NCBI GenBank assembly: GCA_944329395.1
Contig: CALVIF010000003.1
Coordinates: 1-37,070 of the forward strand
Source of the DNA: an uncultured Bacilli bacterium
GTDB lineage: Bacteria > Bacillota_I > Bacilli_A > RF39 > UBA660
Direction: 5' to 3'
Length of the DNA stretch: 37,070 nt
Shown here: one piece after another, positions 15,518-23,452 of the stretch
How the letters are laid out: each line of letters begins with the position of its first letter
Position numbering within the stretch: the stretch's first letter is position 1
Position numbers and translations under genes: made by a program
Notes under the pieces: model-generated
The model's database searches: none
Told to the model about the DNA's origin: nothing
What the model saw: the letters and a program-made list of their open reading frames with translations, nothing else

Positions 15518-16169
15518 ACTAAATGTTTTGTATGAAGATAATCATGTAATTGTGGTTGAGAAGCCTATTAATATTCTTAGTCAAGGTGATGCTACTGGTG
15601 ATATTGATTTGCTTACTATGGTAAAACAATATATAAAAAACAAATATAATAAGCCAGGAAATGTTTATATAGGTCTTATTCATAGGTTGGATAGACCTGT
15701 TGGTGGAATAATGGTATTTGCTAGAAGTTCGAAGGCTGCTAGTAGACTTAATAAGCAGCAGCTTGAGCATAACTTTGAAAAAAAATATTTGGCTGTAATT
15801 AATGGTATTATGGATAATAACAGTGGCAAGCTTGTTGATAAATTGGAAAAGCAAAGTGATGGTAGTACAATTGTTTCAGAGAATGGAAAAAGATGTGTTT
15901 TAAATTATAAAGTTCTTGATGTAAATAAGAAAACAATGCATAGTTTAGTTGAAATTGAATTGGAAACGGGAAGACATCATCAAATACGCGTTCAGTTTGC
16001 ATCACGAGGACATTATTTATGTGGGGATCAGAGATATGGTAAAGTTGATAAGACACAGTTAGCTTTGTATGCATATAAATTAGGATTTGTTCATCCCGTT
16101 ACGAAAGAAAAAATGCAATTTTCTTTGAATCCGCCAAAGAGTGGTTATTGGACAGAATTTACAATGTAA
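15510..16169 (+). CDS. RluA-family pseudouridine synthase
   Basis: Converts specific uridines in rRNA or tRNA to pseudouridine. Start ATG 15510 lies inside the end of the methyltransferase gene; the product has 219 residues. The catalytic motif HRLDRPVGG (about 58-66) contains the essential Asp61. Later family blocks are ETGRHHQIRVQFA and GDQRYG. There is no N-terminal S4 domain, as in short RluA-type enzymes. The exact target base cannot be read from sequence. Confidence 0.92.
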   Translation: MNKLNVLYEDNHVIVVEKPINILSQGDATGDIDLLTMVKQYIKNKYNKPGNVYIGLIHRLDRPVGGIMVFARSSKAASRLNKQQLEHNFEKKYLAVINGIMDNNSGKLVDKLEKQSDGSTIVSENGKRCVLNYKVLDVNKKTMHSLVEIELETGRHHQIRVQFASRGHYLCGDQRYGKVDKTQLALYAYKLGFVHPVTKEKMQFSLNPPKSGYWTEFTM

Positions 16170-16194
16170 AAATTATGTATATTTAATAAAAAGT

Positions 16195-16223
16195 TTGCAA
16201 TCGTAATTTTTTTTTGTTATGAT
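16195..16223 (+). promoter_or_regulatory. Promoter of the 16257 gene
   Basis: TTGCAA (16195-16200), 17-bp spacer, TATGAT (16218-16223). Confidence 0.6.
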
Positions 16224-16256
16224 AAATATAGATTAGAGTAAAGGGAGTTAGATCTT

Positions 16257-17330
16257 ATGAAAAATTTTGATTTAAGTTGGTTTTTAACAATTCAAGGTAT
16301 GTTAGTTTCTGCTGGTGTGTTGTTATTATTAGTTGCTATTATTATATTATTATATTCTTCGTCTAGAGATAAGAAAGAAAAGAAAGCTGCTTTGGCTGCT
16401 GAACAGCCACAAGCAAGTGATGTTGTGGCTAATAGTAATGCTAGTGTTCAAAATCCTGTAAATACTAATACAACAATACCTAATAATGGCGGTACTATTG
16501 CTCAAGCAACAGCTCCTAATTTAACAAGTGGTGCTATTTCTGAAAGTGCGCCTATGATTGATAATAATGTGGCTATGCCTATGCCAACTTCTACTGTTCA
16601 GAATAATAATATTCCATTAAATTCACAACCAAATAATTTAGTTTCAAATGTACCTGTTGCTGATGTTAATTCAGTTAATTCGTCTATGTATAATGTTCCA
16701 CAAGATAATGTTGTTACAGCAATGCCTTCTACACCAATTATGCAAGGTGTTCCTATGGATTCAGCAAATACAATTGTTAATTCAACTGTTTCTAATGTTA
16801 ATATGGAGCCTGTTAATTATCAAAATACAGCTGTTCCACCTGTTGTCGAGCCAGCACCAGTTGAGCCTATGGCTGTTGAACCTGTGCCAGTTGAACCTTT
16901 GGTAGAGCCAGCACCGGTTGAACCTTTGGTTGAACCTGTACCAGTTGAGCCTGTAATTCAAGCTGTACCAGTTGAACCTGTTGTTCAAACAGTACCTAGT
17001 GCATATGGTGAAACTTTTGCTCAAACTCAAGTATCACCATCTATGCCAGTTGAAGTTACACCAGCAATTCAGCCTCAAGCTAGTGTTCAACCTGTTATTT
17101 ATGGAGGAGCTAGTCCTGTTGTTTCTAACTTAAATTTAGGACAAAATAATTCACATGAAATTTATGGTGGAGCAAATCCACTTGAAAATACACAGTCAAT
17201 GCCAATTATGGGTAATCAGGCTATGACTCCGTCAGTATCTAATACAGTTAATGCTCCTGGAGTTTCTGTTTCTTCAGCTGCTACTATGACTGTACCAGTG
17301 ATGGAACCTATTAATGAGTCTATTCATTAA
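16257..17330 (+). CDS. Single-pass membrane protein with long Pro/Val/Glu-rich repeat tail
   Basis: The product has 357 residues. One membrane helix lies at about residues 13-34, followed by a short basic stretch (RDKKEKKA). That order suggests the tail stays in the cytoplasm by the positive-inside rule. The rest is low-complexity Asn/Pro/Val/Ser. Residues about 195-248 repeat PVEP and VEPxPVEP units. Two IYGGA(S/N)P motifs occur near residues 281 and 301. There is no enzyme motif. It has its own promoter and terminator, so it forms a single-gene unit. The function is unknown; scaffolding at the membrane would fit. Confidence 0.6.
   Translation: MKNFDLSWFLTIQGMLVSAGVLLLLVAIIILLYSSSRDKKEKKAALAAEQPQASDVVANSNASVQNPVNTNTTIPNNGGTIAQATAPNLTSGAISESAPMIDNNVAMPMPTSTVQNNNIPLNSQPNNLVSNVPVADVNSVNSSMYNVPQDNVVTAMPSTPIMQGVPMDSANTIVNSTVSNVNMEPVNYQNTAVPPVVEPAPVEPMAVEPVPVEPLVEPAPVEPLVEPVPVEPVIQAVPVEPVVQTVPSAYGETFAQTQVSPSMPVEVTPAIQPQASVQPVIYGGASPVVSNLNLGQNNSHEIYGGANPLENTQSMPIMGNQAMTPSVSNTVNAPGVSVSSAATMTVPVMEPINESIH
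16845..16996 (+). repeat. Tandem degenerate repeat encoding VEPxPVEP
   Basis: About 9 units of a degenerate 15-18-bp pattern built on GTTGAACCT-type codons. Unit sequence varies at third positions, so it is an old coding repeat rather than a recent expansion. Confidence 0.7.
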
Positions 17331-17345
17331 TTATTAGGCTTATAT

Positions 17346-17371
17346 AAAACATAAGGTAACTTATGTTTTTT
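17346..17371 (+). terminator. Terminator after the 16257 gene
   Basis: AAAACATAAG (17346-17355), loop GTAA, CTTATGTTTT (17360-17369), perfect 10-bp stem with T tail. Confidence 0.85.
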
Positions 17372-17419
17372 CTTTTGTTTATTGAAATACTAGGTTATAA
17401 TATTCGTAGGTGGTTAATT

Positions 17420-18553
17420 ATGAAAAAAGTGGCTATATTATCTTTACATTTAGGCTTTGGTGGAATTGAAAAATCAATTGTGGCTGTATCAAATTTATTA
17501 TGTGAAAAATATGATGTGGAAATTATTTGTACTTATAAACTTTATGATAAACCTGTTTTTGATATTGATGAGCGAGTTAAGATTAGATATTTATTACCAA
17601 ATTTAAAACCGAATCGAGAAGAGATAAGAAATTGTTTAAAAAATTTTAAAATTTTCAGTTTGTTTAAAGAGAGTTTTAAAGCAATAAAGATTTTGTATTT
17701 GCGTAAAAAAACAATGGTTAATTATATTGCTAATAGTGATGCTGATATAATTATTTCTACACGAGATATATTTAATGAATGGCTTTCAGAATATGCTCCT
17801 AAGGGTATTTTAAAGATAGGATGGGAACATAATCATTATCATGATAACTACAATTATGCTAGAAGTATTGTTAGATCAGCTATGTGGCTAGATTATTTAG
17901 TTTTAGTGTCTGATTCACTTAGAAAATATTATAAGAAGCAAATGGTTCGTTCAAATTGTAAGTGTGTGTACATACCTAATATTATTGATGAAATTCCTAA
18001 AAACTGTTCAAAACTTAATGAAAAAAGAATTGTTTCTATTGGTAGACTTTCACCTGAAAAAGGTTATTTAGATTTACTTCGAATTTATAATAGTGTTGTA
18101 CATAAATATCCAGATTGGAAGCTTGATATTATTGGTGATGGAGTAGAAAAAGCTAAATTAGAAGAGTATATTAATCATCATAATTTAAATAATAGTGTTA
18201 CCTTACATGGCTTTAGAAAGAAAGAATATATTAATGATATTTTGCATAAATCTTCTATTTATGTAATGACTTCATATACAGAATCTTTTGGAATAGTTTT
18301 ACTTGAAGCTATGTCACATGGGTTACCATGTATTGCATTTGACTCTGCTGAAGGTGCTTGTGAATTGATTAATAGCGGTATGAATGGTTATCTAATTAAA
18401 CATCGTAATTTTTCAGCGATGATTAAAAAAATTGAAGATTTAATAAAAGATATTGAAGTAAGAAAAAGAATAGGTAAAGCTGGGCGTGCTGATGTGAAAA
18501 AATATACAAGTGAAGTTGTTAAGGATAAATGGTTTGATTTGTTAGAGAGGTGA
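17420..18553 (+). CDS. Glycosyltransferase family 4
   Basis: Transfers a sugar from a nucleotide-sugar donor in envelope polysaccharide synthesis. The start is ATG 17420 with AGGTGG at 17408-17413; the product has 377 residues. GT-B fold: N-terminal GFGGIEKS (about 13-20), C-terminal GRLSPEKG (about 208-215), LDIIGDG, and the donor-site E-x7-E motif in ESFGIVLLE (about 287-295). It is the first gene of a glycopolymer cluster and lies 8 bp before the Alg14-like gene. Confidence 0.9.
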   Translation: MKKVAILSLHLGFGGIEKSIVAVSNLLCEKYDVEIICTYKLYDKPVFDIDERVKIRYLLPNLKPNREEIRNCLKNFKIFSLFKESFKAIKILYLRKKTMVNYIANSDADIIISTRDIFNEWLSEYAPKGILKIGWEHNHYHDNYNYARSIVRSAMWLDYLVLVSDSLRKYYKKQMVRSNCKCVYIPNIIDEIPKNCSKLNEKRIVSIGRLSPEKGYLDLLRIYNSVVHKYPDWKLDIIGDGVEKAKLEEYINHHNLNNSVTLHGFRKKEYINDILHKSSIYVMTSYTESFGIVLLEAMSHGLPCIAFDSAEGACELINSGMNGYLIKHRNFSAMIKKIEDLIKDIEVRKRIGKAGRADVKKYTSEVVKDKWFDLLER

Positions 18554-18561
18554 AGATAATT

Positions 18562-19035
18562 ATGAAGAAAAATGTTATGTTTATTTCTTCTACTGGTGGG
18601 CATTTAAATGAAATGTTACAGTTAGAAAAATTATTTGATAAATATGATTATCATATTGTGACAGAAAAAACAAAAATTAATTTGAATTTAAAAAATAAGT
18701 ATAAGAATAAGATTGATTTTTTAGTATTTGGAACTAAGGATTTTATGCTTACTTATCCTTTTAAATTACTTTATAATTGTTTTAAGAGTTTGTATATATA
18801 CTTGAAAGTGCATCCAGATTATATTATTACAACTGGTGCTCATACAGCTGGACCTATGTGTTGTATTGGGAAAATTTTTGGCTCTAAAATTATTTATATT
18901 GAAAGTTTTGCTAATATAAGTTCAAAAACAATTACTGGTAAGTTATTGTATCCAATTGCTGATATGTTTATTGTACAGTGGGAAAGTATGTTGATGTTAT
19001 ATCCTGATGCTGTATATGGGGGGTGGATTTTTTAA
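18562..19035 (+). CDS. Alg14/PssD-like membrane anchor of a two-part glycosyltransferase
   Basis: The 157-residue product resembles the Alg14 / PssD / EpsE family, which recruits an Alg13/PssE-like catalytic partner to the membrane. Motifs: FISSTGGHLNEML (about 6-18), ITTGAHTAGPMC, IYIESFA, FIVQWESM. Start ATG 18562 has GAGAGGTGA upstream. Its stop overlaps the start of the Alg13-like gene (TAATG), as expected for obligate partners. Confidence 0.88.
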   Translation: MKKNVMFISSTGGHLNEMLQLEKLFDKYDYHIVTEKTKINLNLKNKYKNKIDFLVFGTKDFMLTYPFKLLYNCFKSLYIYLKVHPDYIITTGAHTAGPMCCIGKIFGSKIIYIESFANISSKTITGKLLYPIADMFIVQWESMLMLYPDAVYGGWIF

Positions 19036-19916
19036 TGATATTTGTTACTTTAGGAACACAAGATAAGGGTTTTGAACGTTTATTAAAACAAATTGATAAA
19101 GATATAATTAATGGTAATATAAAAGAAAAAGTAATTGTTCAAGCTGGACATACTAAATATAAATCAGATAATATGGAAATTTTTGATTTTGTACCAGCTG
19201 ATGAATTTGAAAAATTAGTTGAAAAAGCAAATATTTTAATTACACATGGTGGTGCTGGATCCATATTAGATGGAATAAAAAGAGGGAAAACTATTATAGC
19301 AGCAGCTAGATTAAAAAAATATAAGGAACATTGTAATGATCATCAAAAACAAATAATTAAGGAATTTGCAAGTAAAGGATATATTTTAGAACTTAAAGAT
19401 TTTGCTAAACTTGGTAAATTGATTGAAAAAGCTAAAAACTTTAAACCTAAGAAATTTACTAGTAATACTGTTAATATGGTTAATTTAATCGATAATTATA
19501 TTGAGGATAGTAATCATATTTCTTGGTATAACAAAACTAAAGAGGTTTTATGGTATGGCTTTTTTGGAGTGCTTACAACAGTTGTTAATATAGTTAGCTT
19601 TTATTTATTAGATAAAATAGGAATTAATACTTATATTGCTAATTTATTTGCATGGATATTATCTGTTTTGTTTGCTTTTATTACTAATAAATTTTTTGTT
19701 TTTAATTCTAAGGGTATGAATTTAAAAATTTTTCTTAAAGAAATTTTTTCATTTTTCTTCTTTAGAATATTATCTTTAGGAATTGATATGGGTGGATTAT
19801 TTGTATGTCTTAATTTATTACATATTGGAAAAATGACTTCTAAGATATTGATGAATGTAGTTGTTGTTATTGTTAATTATATATTTAGTAAAGTATTTAT
19901 TTTTAAAAAGAAATAG
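19035..19916 (+). CDS. Fusion of Alg13/PssE-like glycosyltransferase with a GtrA-like membrane domain
   Basis: The product has 293 residues. Residues 1-155 match the Alg13/PssE type (GT-B C-terminal half, GT28-like): FVTLGTQDKGFERLL (3-17), THGGAGSILDGIKRG (about 70-84). Residues 165-293 match GtrA, a four-helix protein linked to moving polyprenyl-linked sugars: WYGFFGVLTTVVNIVSF, ITNKFFVF, and the end NYIFSKVFIFKKK. Sugar transfer and a translocation-type domain are thus on one chain. Its ribosome site is a G-run (GGGGGGTGG, about 19018-19026). It is coupled to the Alg14-like gene. The fusion looks real: one continuous frame and no internal start signal near the joint. Confidence 0.85.
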   Translation: MIFVTLGTQDKGFERLLKQIDKDIINGNIKEKVIVQAGHTKYKSDNMEIFDFVPADEFEKLVEKANILITHGGAGSILDGIKRGKTIIAAARLKKYKEHCNDHQKQIIKEFASKGYILELKDFAKLGKLIEKAKNFKPKKFTSNTVNMVNLIDNYIEDSNHISWYNKTKEVLWYGFFGVLTTVVNIVSFYLLDKIGINTYIANLFAWILSVLFAFITNKFFVFNSKGMNLKIFLKEIFSFFFFRILSLGIDMGGLFVCLNLLHIGKMTSKILMNVVVVIVNYIFSKVFIFKKK

Positions 19917-20018
19917 TTTTGTAGATAATATTAAAATTTAGTGTAAAATATTTATTTCTATTTGTTTTTCATATACAAATATTAAAAAATTTGTTATAGT
20001 GTAGTTTAGGTGATACTG

Positions 20019-20579
20019 ATGAAAAAGGTTTCTATTTTGCTATTTGTAGTTGGTGGTATTTGTCTTTTTTGTGGTTTGACGCTTTCTTTTATTGTTAGTT
20101 TAAAAGAAGATAGGGTCGCTACTTTGGCTAGAATGAATGATATTAAGGATGAATATAAAAATTTTAGTAATTCTGTTGATGTTTTTAATGATATTAGAAA
20201 TTCACTATATTTAAATGTTTTTGAAAATATGTATATTGATACTATGTCATCTAAGGATAAAGAGATAAAGGAAACTTTATTAAATTACGAAAGTAGTGTT
20301 AATGATGTTGCAAAAACTGTTAATAAGTTATCTAATTTATGTGGAACAATATATTTTTCAAATAGTAATATTAATGATAAATGTGATGGTTATGCTAATG
20401 TTTATGAACAAATAGTTAATGCTTTTGTTTCTGATGTTACTCTTTACAATAATAATGTTTTGCAATATAATGAGTATCAAAAAGAAAGTGGCACTGATAG
20501 TTTACTTTCTGATTATAAAACGGAAAAAAAATATATAGATTATAATAATGATAAGAAATTTGATGGTAAGGATGAGTAG
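20019..20579 (+). CDS. Membrane-anchored helical protein, 186 aa
   Basis: The start is ATG 20019 after AGGTGAT. One N-terminal hydrophobic helix (about 4-27) acts as an anchor. The rest is predicted helical, with many Asn, Asp, Ser and Lys and two Cys (about 107 and 122). No family recognised. It lies 2 bp before the phosphodiester glycosidase gene, so they form an operon, and it probably works on the outer face of the membrane with it. Confidence 0.65.
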   Translation: MKKVSILLFVVGGICLFCGLTLSFIVSLKEDRVATLARMNDIKDEYKNFSNSVDVFNDIRNSLYLNVFENMYIDTMSSKDKEIKETLLNYESSVNDVAKTVNKLSNLCGTIYFSNSNINDKCDGYANVYEQIVNAFVSDVTLYNNNVLQYNEYQKESGTDSLLSDYKTEKKYIDYNNDKKFDGKDE

Positions 20580-20581
20580 TT

Positions 20582-21613
20582 ATGACAAAGAAAAAGTGGT
20601 CTTTAAAAAGAAAAATATTTGTTGCATTGGGTAGTTTTTTGTCTTTAGGAATAATGGCATTTATTTTTGTTTTTTATGGACCATGGGATGGTTTTAGAAA
20701 TTTTTGGATAACTAGTGCAATGACTACTATGAGTCATCAATATTTGGCTACTTGGTTTTACAGTGATGAAGTTATTTCTAAAGTTTTAGCTAATAATGTT
20801 ATTCATGAGGTTGATGAAACATCTAATCCTAATGATGTTCAGTTAAAAAAGTATACTGCTAAAACAATATATAAAAACGAGTATGATAAGGCAGTATTGA
20901 CTAAGGATCCAGGAAATGATTTATATAAAGTAATTGAAATTAAGGGAATGTCATATCAGGGATATTTAGTTGTTTTATATGATCCTTCTAAAATTTCGAT
21001 TGCTACTACTAATTATTTAGGGGTACGTGGTGAAGATATTTTGACAGTATCTAAAAGAGAGAATGCAATCATAGCAATGAATGCTGGAGGATTTTATGAT
21101 CCTGATTGGAACTCTAATGGTGCATTGCCACATGGTACAGTAATTTCAAATGGTAAGGTAGTTAGTGATTATGTTGATGCTAGAATGGGTGGAGGATTTA
21201 TTTGTTTTACTAAGGAAAATAAGTTGGTTTTAGGTAAAATGAGTAAAGAAGAAGCTCTTAATATTGGTTGTAGAGATGCAGTTGAATTTGGACCATTTTT
21301 AATTGTTAATGGTAAAAGTTCATTTATAAAAGGTAATGGTGGATGGGGAATAGCTCCTCGTACTGCTATTGGACAACGAAAAGATGGAATTGTTTTGATG
21401 CTTGTTATTAATGGTAGAATTGCATCTAGTATAGGAGCAAGTATGGTTGATTTAACAGAAATAATGGAAAATTATGGTGCATATAATGCTGCTAATTTGG
21501 ATGGTGGTTCTTCAACTGAACTAGTAATAAAGAACGAGATAATTAATACACCGGTTGCTGGTGGAAGATATGGTTTACGTGATATGTCGACTTTTTGGAT
21601 TGTTAAAGAATAA
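20582..21613 (+). CDS. Phosphodiester glycosidase family protein (NAGPA domain), membrane-anchored
   Basis: A 343-residue protein with a basic N-terminus and one membrane helix (about 12-33), so the enzyme part faces outward. The NAGPA domain, named after the mammalian uncovering enzyme that removes GlcNAc from a phosphodiester, spans about 110-343. Motifs: IIAMNAGGFYDP (about 160-171), APRTAIGQRKDG, AANLDGGSST (about 308-317), and GLRDMSTFWIV at the end. In Gram-positive bacteria such proteins act on exopolysaccharide or teichoic-type polymers. Context fits: glycosyltransferases upstream, deacetylase downstream. Confidence 0.88.
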   Translation: MTKKKWSLKRKIFVALGSFLSLGIMAFIFVFYGPWDGFRNFWITSAMTTMSHQYLATWFYSDEVISKVLANNVIHEVDETSNPNDVQLKKYTAKTIYKNEYDKAVLTKDPGNDLYKVIEIKGMSYQGYLVVLYDPSKISIATTNYLGVRGEDILTVSKRENAIIAMNAGGFYDPDWNSNGALPHGTVISNGKVVSDYVDARMGGGFICFTKENKLVLGKMSKEEALNIGCRDAVEFGPFLIVNGKSSFIKGNGGWGIAPRTAIGQRKDGIVLMLVINGRIASSIGASMVDLTEIMENYGAYNAANLDGGSSTELVIKNEIINTPVAGGRYGLRDMSTFWIVKE

Positions 21614-21672
21614 TTTTTGTTGTTATGATAAAATTTTATTGAATATTTATTTAATGCTTAGGAGTGATAGAA

Positions 21673-21987
21673 ATGAATATATTATCGTTAGTTGGACAAT
21701 GTAATGATCCAGTAATGCTTTATGTATTGGGAATTTTTAAAAGAATTTTGAGTGTTATTCAACTTGCAGGTCCTATTGTTGGTATTGTTGCAATTATACT
21801 TAATTTAATTAAGTTAATGTCATCTCCTGATGATAAAAAAAATCAAAAACTAATTATAAATTGGTTAATTGCAATAATTATGTTATTTTTGTTGCCAACA
21901 GTTATTAATATAGTTATGTCATTGTTAGATAATTCTTTTAAGATTAGTAGTTGTTGGAATAATGCATTAATATTTTTTAAATTATAA
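21673..21987 (+). CDS. Small two-helix membrane protein, pilin/TrbC-like
   Basis: A 104-residue protein; start ATG 21673 with AGGAGTGAT before it. Two hydrophobic helices (about 30-50 and 65-86) are separated by a short polar loop with a Lys-rich turn (SSPDDKKNQK). Cys residues flank them (NILSLVGQCND at 1-11, SCWNNA near 95). This layout recalls VirB2/TrbC-type small proteins, but the match is only by shape. It lies between the glycosidase and deacetylase genes and has its own terminator. Confidence 0.55.
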   Translation: MNILSLVGQCNDPVMLYVLGIFKRILSVIQLAGPIVGIVAIILNLIKLMSSPDDKKNQKLIINWLIAIIMLFLLPTVINIVMSLLDNSFKISSCWNNALIFFKL

Positions 21988-21994
21988 TTATATG

Positions 21995-22017
21995 AACTTC
22001 TTTTATGAAGTTTTTTT
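21995..22017 (+). terminator. Terminator after the 21673 gene
   Basis: AACTTC (21995-22000), loop, GAAGTT (22007-22012), T tail. Confidence 0.7.
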
Positions 22018-22063
22018 GTTTCTTTTTTTATAAAAATGTTTTAAAATTATTATAGGTGAATGT

Positions 22064-23317
22064 ATGATAAAGAATGTAAATAAAAATAAATTTGTTCTAT
22101 TTTGTATACTTTTATTAGTGTTTTTTTGTGGATGTTTTTTTTATTTACAATACTTGGAAAAAGAGGCAATTAAAGAGAAGAAAATAATAGATAGAGAATT
22201 ACTTATTTCAAAAATAAGGAATAGTTATAGTAAATATATCAAAGTAAAGAAGGATACTATTTTATATAGAAAAGATAATGATAAGTATGTTAAGGCTCTT
22301 AAAGTTAAGACTGAAAAAGATTATACTTTAGAAGATATTAATATTGATGAAAATACTAAATATTTTTATATTGAAGAGTTGGGGTATTATGTTAAATATC
22401 AAGATGTAGTTAAGATTGAAACTTTAAGTAATAAGGATTTGCGATATAAAAATTATTTGCCTTTTAATGAAAATATTGTTACAAAAGAAAATGTTAATTT
22501 ATATAAAGATAATGAAATTGTTTTTGAATTATATTTTAGTTTAGATACTCAAATTATTGAGAAAAGTGAAGATGGTATTTATGTTGAGTATAATAATGAG
22601 TTATATATGATAAAAAATGAAGATATTGTAAAGACTTATTATAAGGAAAATACTAAGTTGATAGAAGCTACTAGTGTACCGGTTACGGTATATCACTTTA
22701 TTTATTTAAATGATGATAAATCTTGTAATGAATCTATTTGTCATAGTGAAACACAAATTAGAACACATTTTAATTATTTAAGAGAAAATAATTTTTTTAC
22801 TTTAACTACTACGGAAATTGGGAAATTTATTGATGGTAAAATTAGATTACCTGAAAAAAGTATTTTAATTACAATTGATGATGGGGCAAGGGCATGGAAT
22901 TTTGTTCCTTTACTAGAGGAGTATAAAGTAAATGCAACATTGTTTTTGGTTAGTTCTTGGTATGATAAAGAAAGGTTTTCATCTTCTTATATGGAACTTG
23001 CCAGTCATACACATAATTTACATACTCCTGGTGTTTGTAGTGGAGGACAAGGTAGTCCACTTAAGTGTGGGAATAGGGATAGTTTAATTCAAGATTTAAA
23101 AGCAAGTAGAGAAACATTAAACAATACTAAGGCTTTTTGTTTTCCTTTTTATGAGTATAATGATTACGCTCTTAGTGTAGTTAAGGAAGCAGGTTTTGAA
23201 ATGGCTTTTATTGGAGGATATAAGAATGTAACTAGAGGGATTGATAAATTAAAAATACCTCGTATTCCATTAACTGATTATACGACTTTAGAACAATATA
23301 TAAGATATGTTAGTTAA
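22064..23317 (+). CDS. Polysaccharide deacetylase (CE4/NodB), membrane-anchored
   Basis: A 417-residue protein with an N-terminal membrane helix (about 10-30) and about 200 residues of unrecognised beta-rich sequence. Its CE4 catalytic domain runs from about residue 205 to the end. Motifs: metal/catalytic Asp pair in TIDDGARAW (about 270), metal His in SHTHNLH (about 314-320), and CFPFYEYN (about 364) in the substrate groove. It would remove acetyl groups from cell-wall or extracellular glycans, with the adjacent glycosidase acting on the same polymer. GTGA precedes the ATG. Confidence 0.9.
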   Translation: MIKNVNKNKFVLFCILLLVFFCGCFFYLQYLEKEAIKEKKIIDRELLISKIRNSYSKYIKVKKDTILYRKDNDKYVKALKVKTEKDYTLEDINIDENTKYFYIEELGYYVKYQDVVKIETLSNKDLRYKNYLPFNENIVTKENVNLYKDNEIVFELYFSLDTQIIEKSEDGIYVEYNNELYMIKNEDIVKTYYKENTKLIEATSVPVTVYHFIYLNDDKSCNESICHSETQIRTHFNYLRENNFFTLTTTEIGKFIDGKIRLPEKSILITIDDGARAWNFVPLLEEYKVNATLFLVSSWYDKERFSSSYMELASHTHNLHTPGVCSGGQGSPLKCGNRDSLIQDLKASRETLNNTKAFCFPFYEYNDYALSVVKEAGFEMAFIGGYKNVTRGIDKLKIPRIPLTDYTTLEQYIRYVS

Positions 23318-23374
23318 AGTTGTGATATAAATTATAATTTTATTATGTATTAGGGAATTTTAAAAAAATAATTG

Positions 23375-23410
23375 AAAAAAGGGATTTATAGTCGAAATTC
23401 TTTTTTTTTT
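23375..23410 (+). terminator. Terminator between deacetylase and nifJ
   Basis: AAAAAAGGGATTT (23375-23387) pairs, with two G-T wobbles, with AAATTC plus the T tract (23395-23410); the T tract is ten bases. Confidence 0.55.
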
Positions 23411-23423
23411 AAATTATTTGATA

Positions 23424-23429
23424 TATAAT
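23424..23429 (+). promoter_or_regulatory. -10 element of nifJ
   Basis: TATAAT in TTGATATATAATATG, 24 bp before the nifJ start. The -35 region overlaps the terminator T tract and is weak. Confidence 0.45.
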
Positions 23430-23452
23430 ATGATTAATGGAGGATGATAAAT

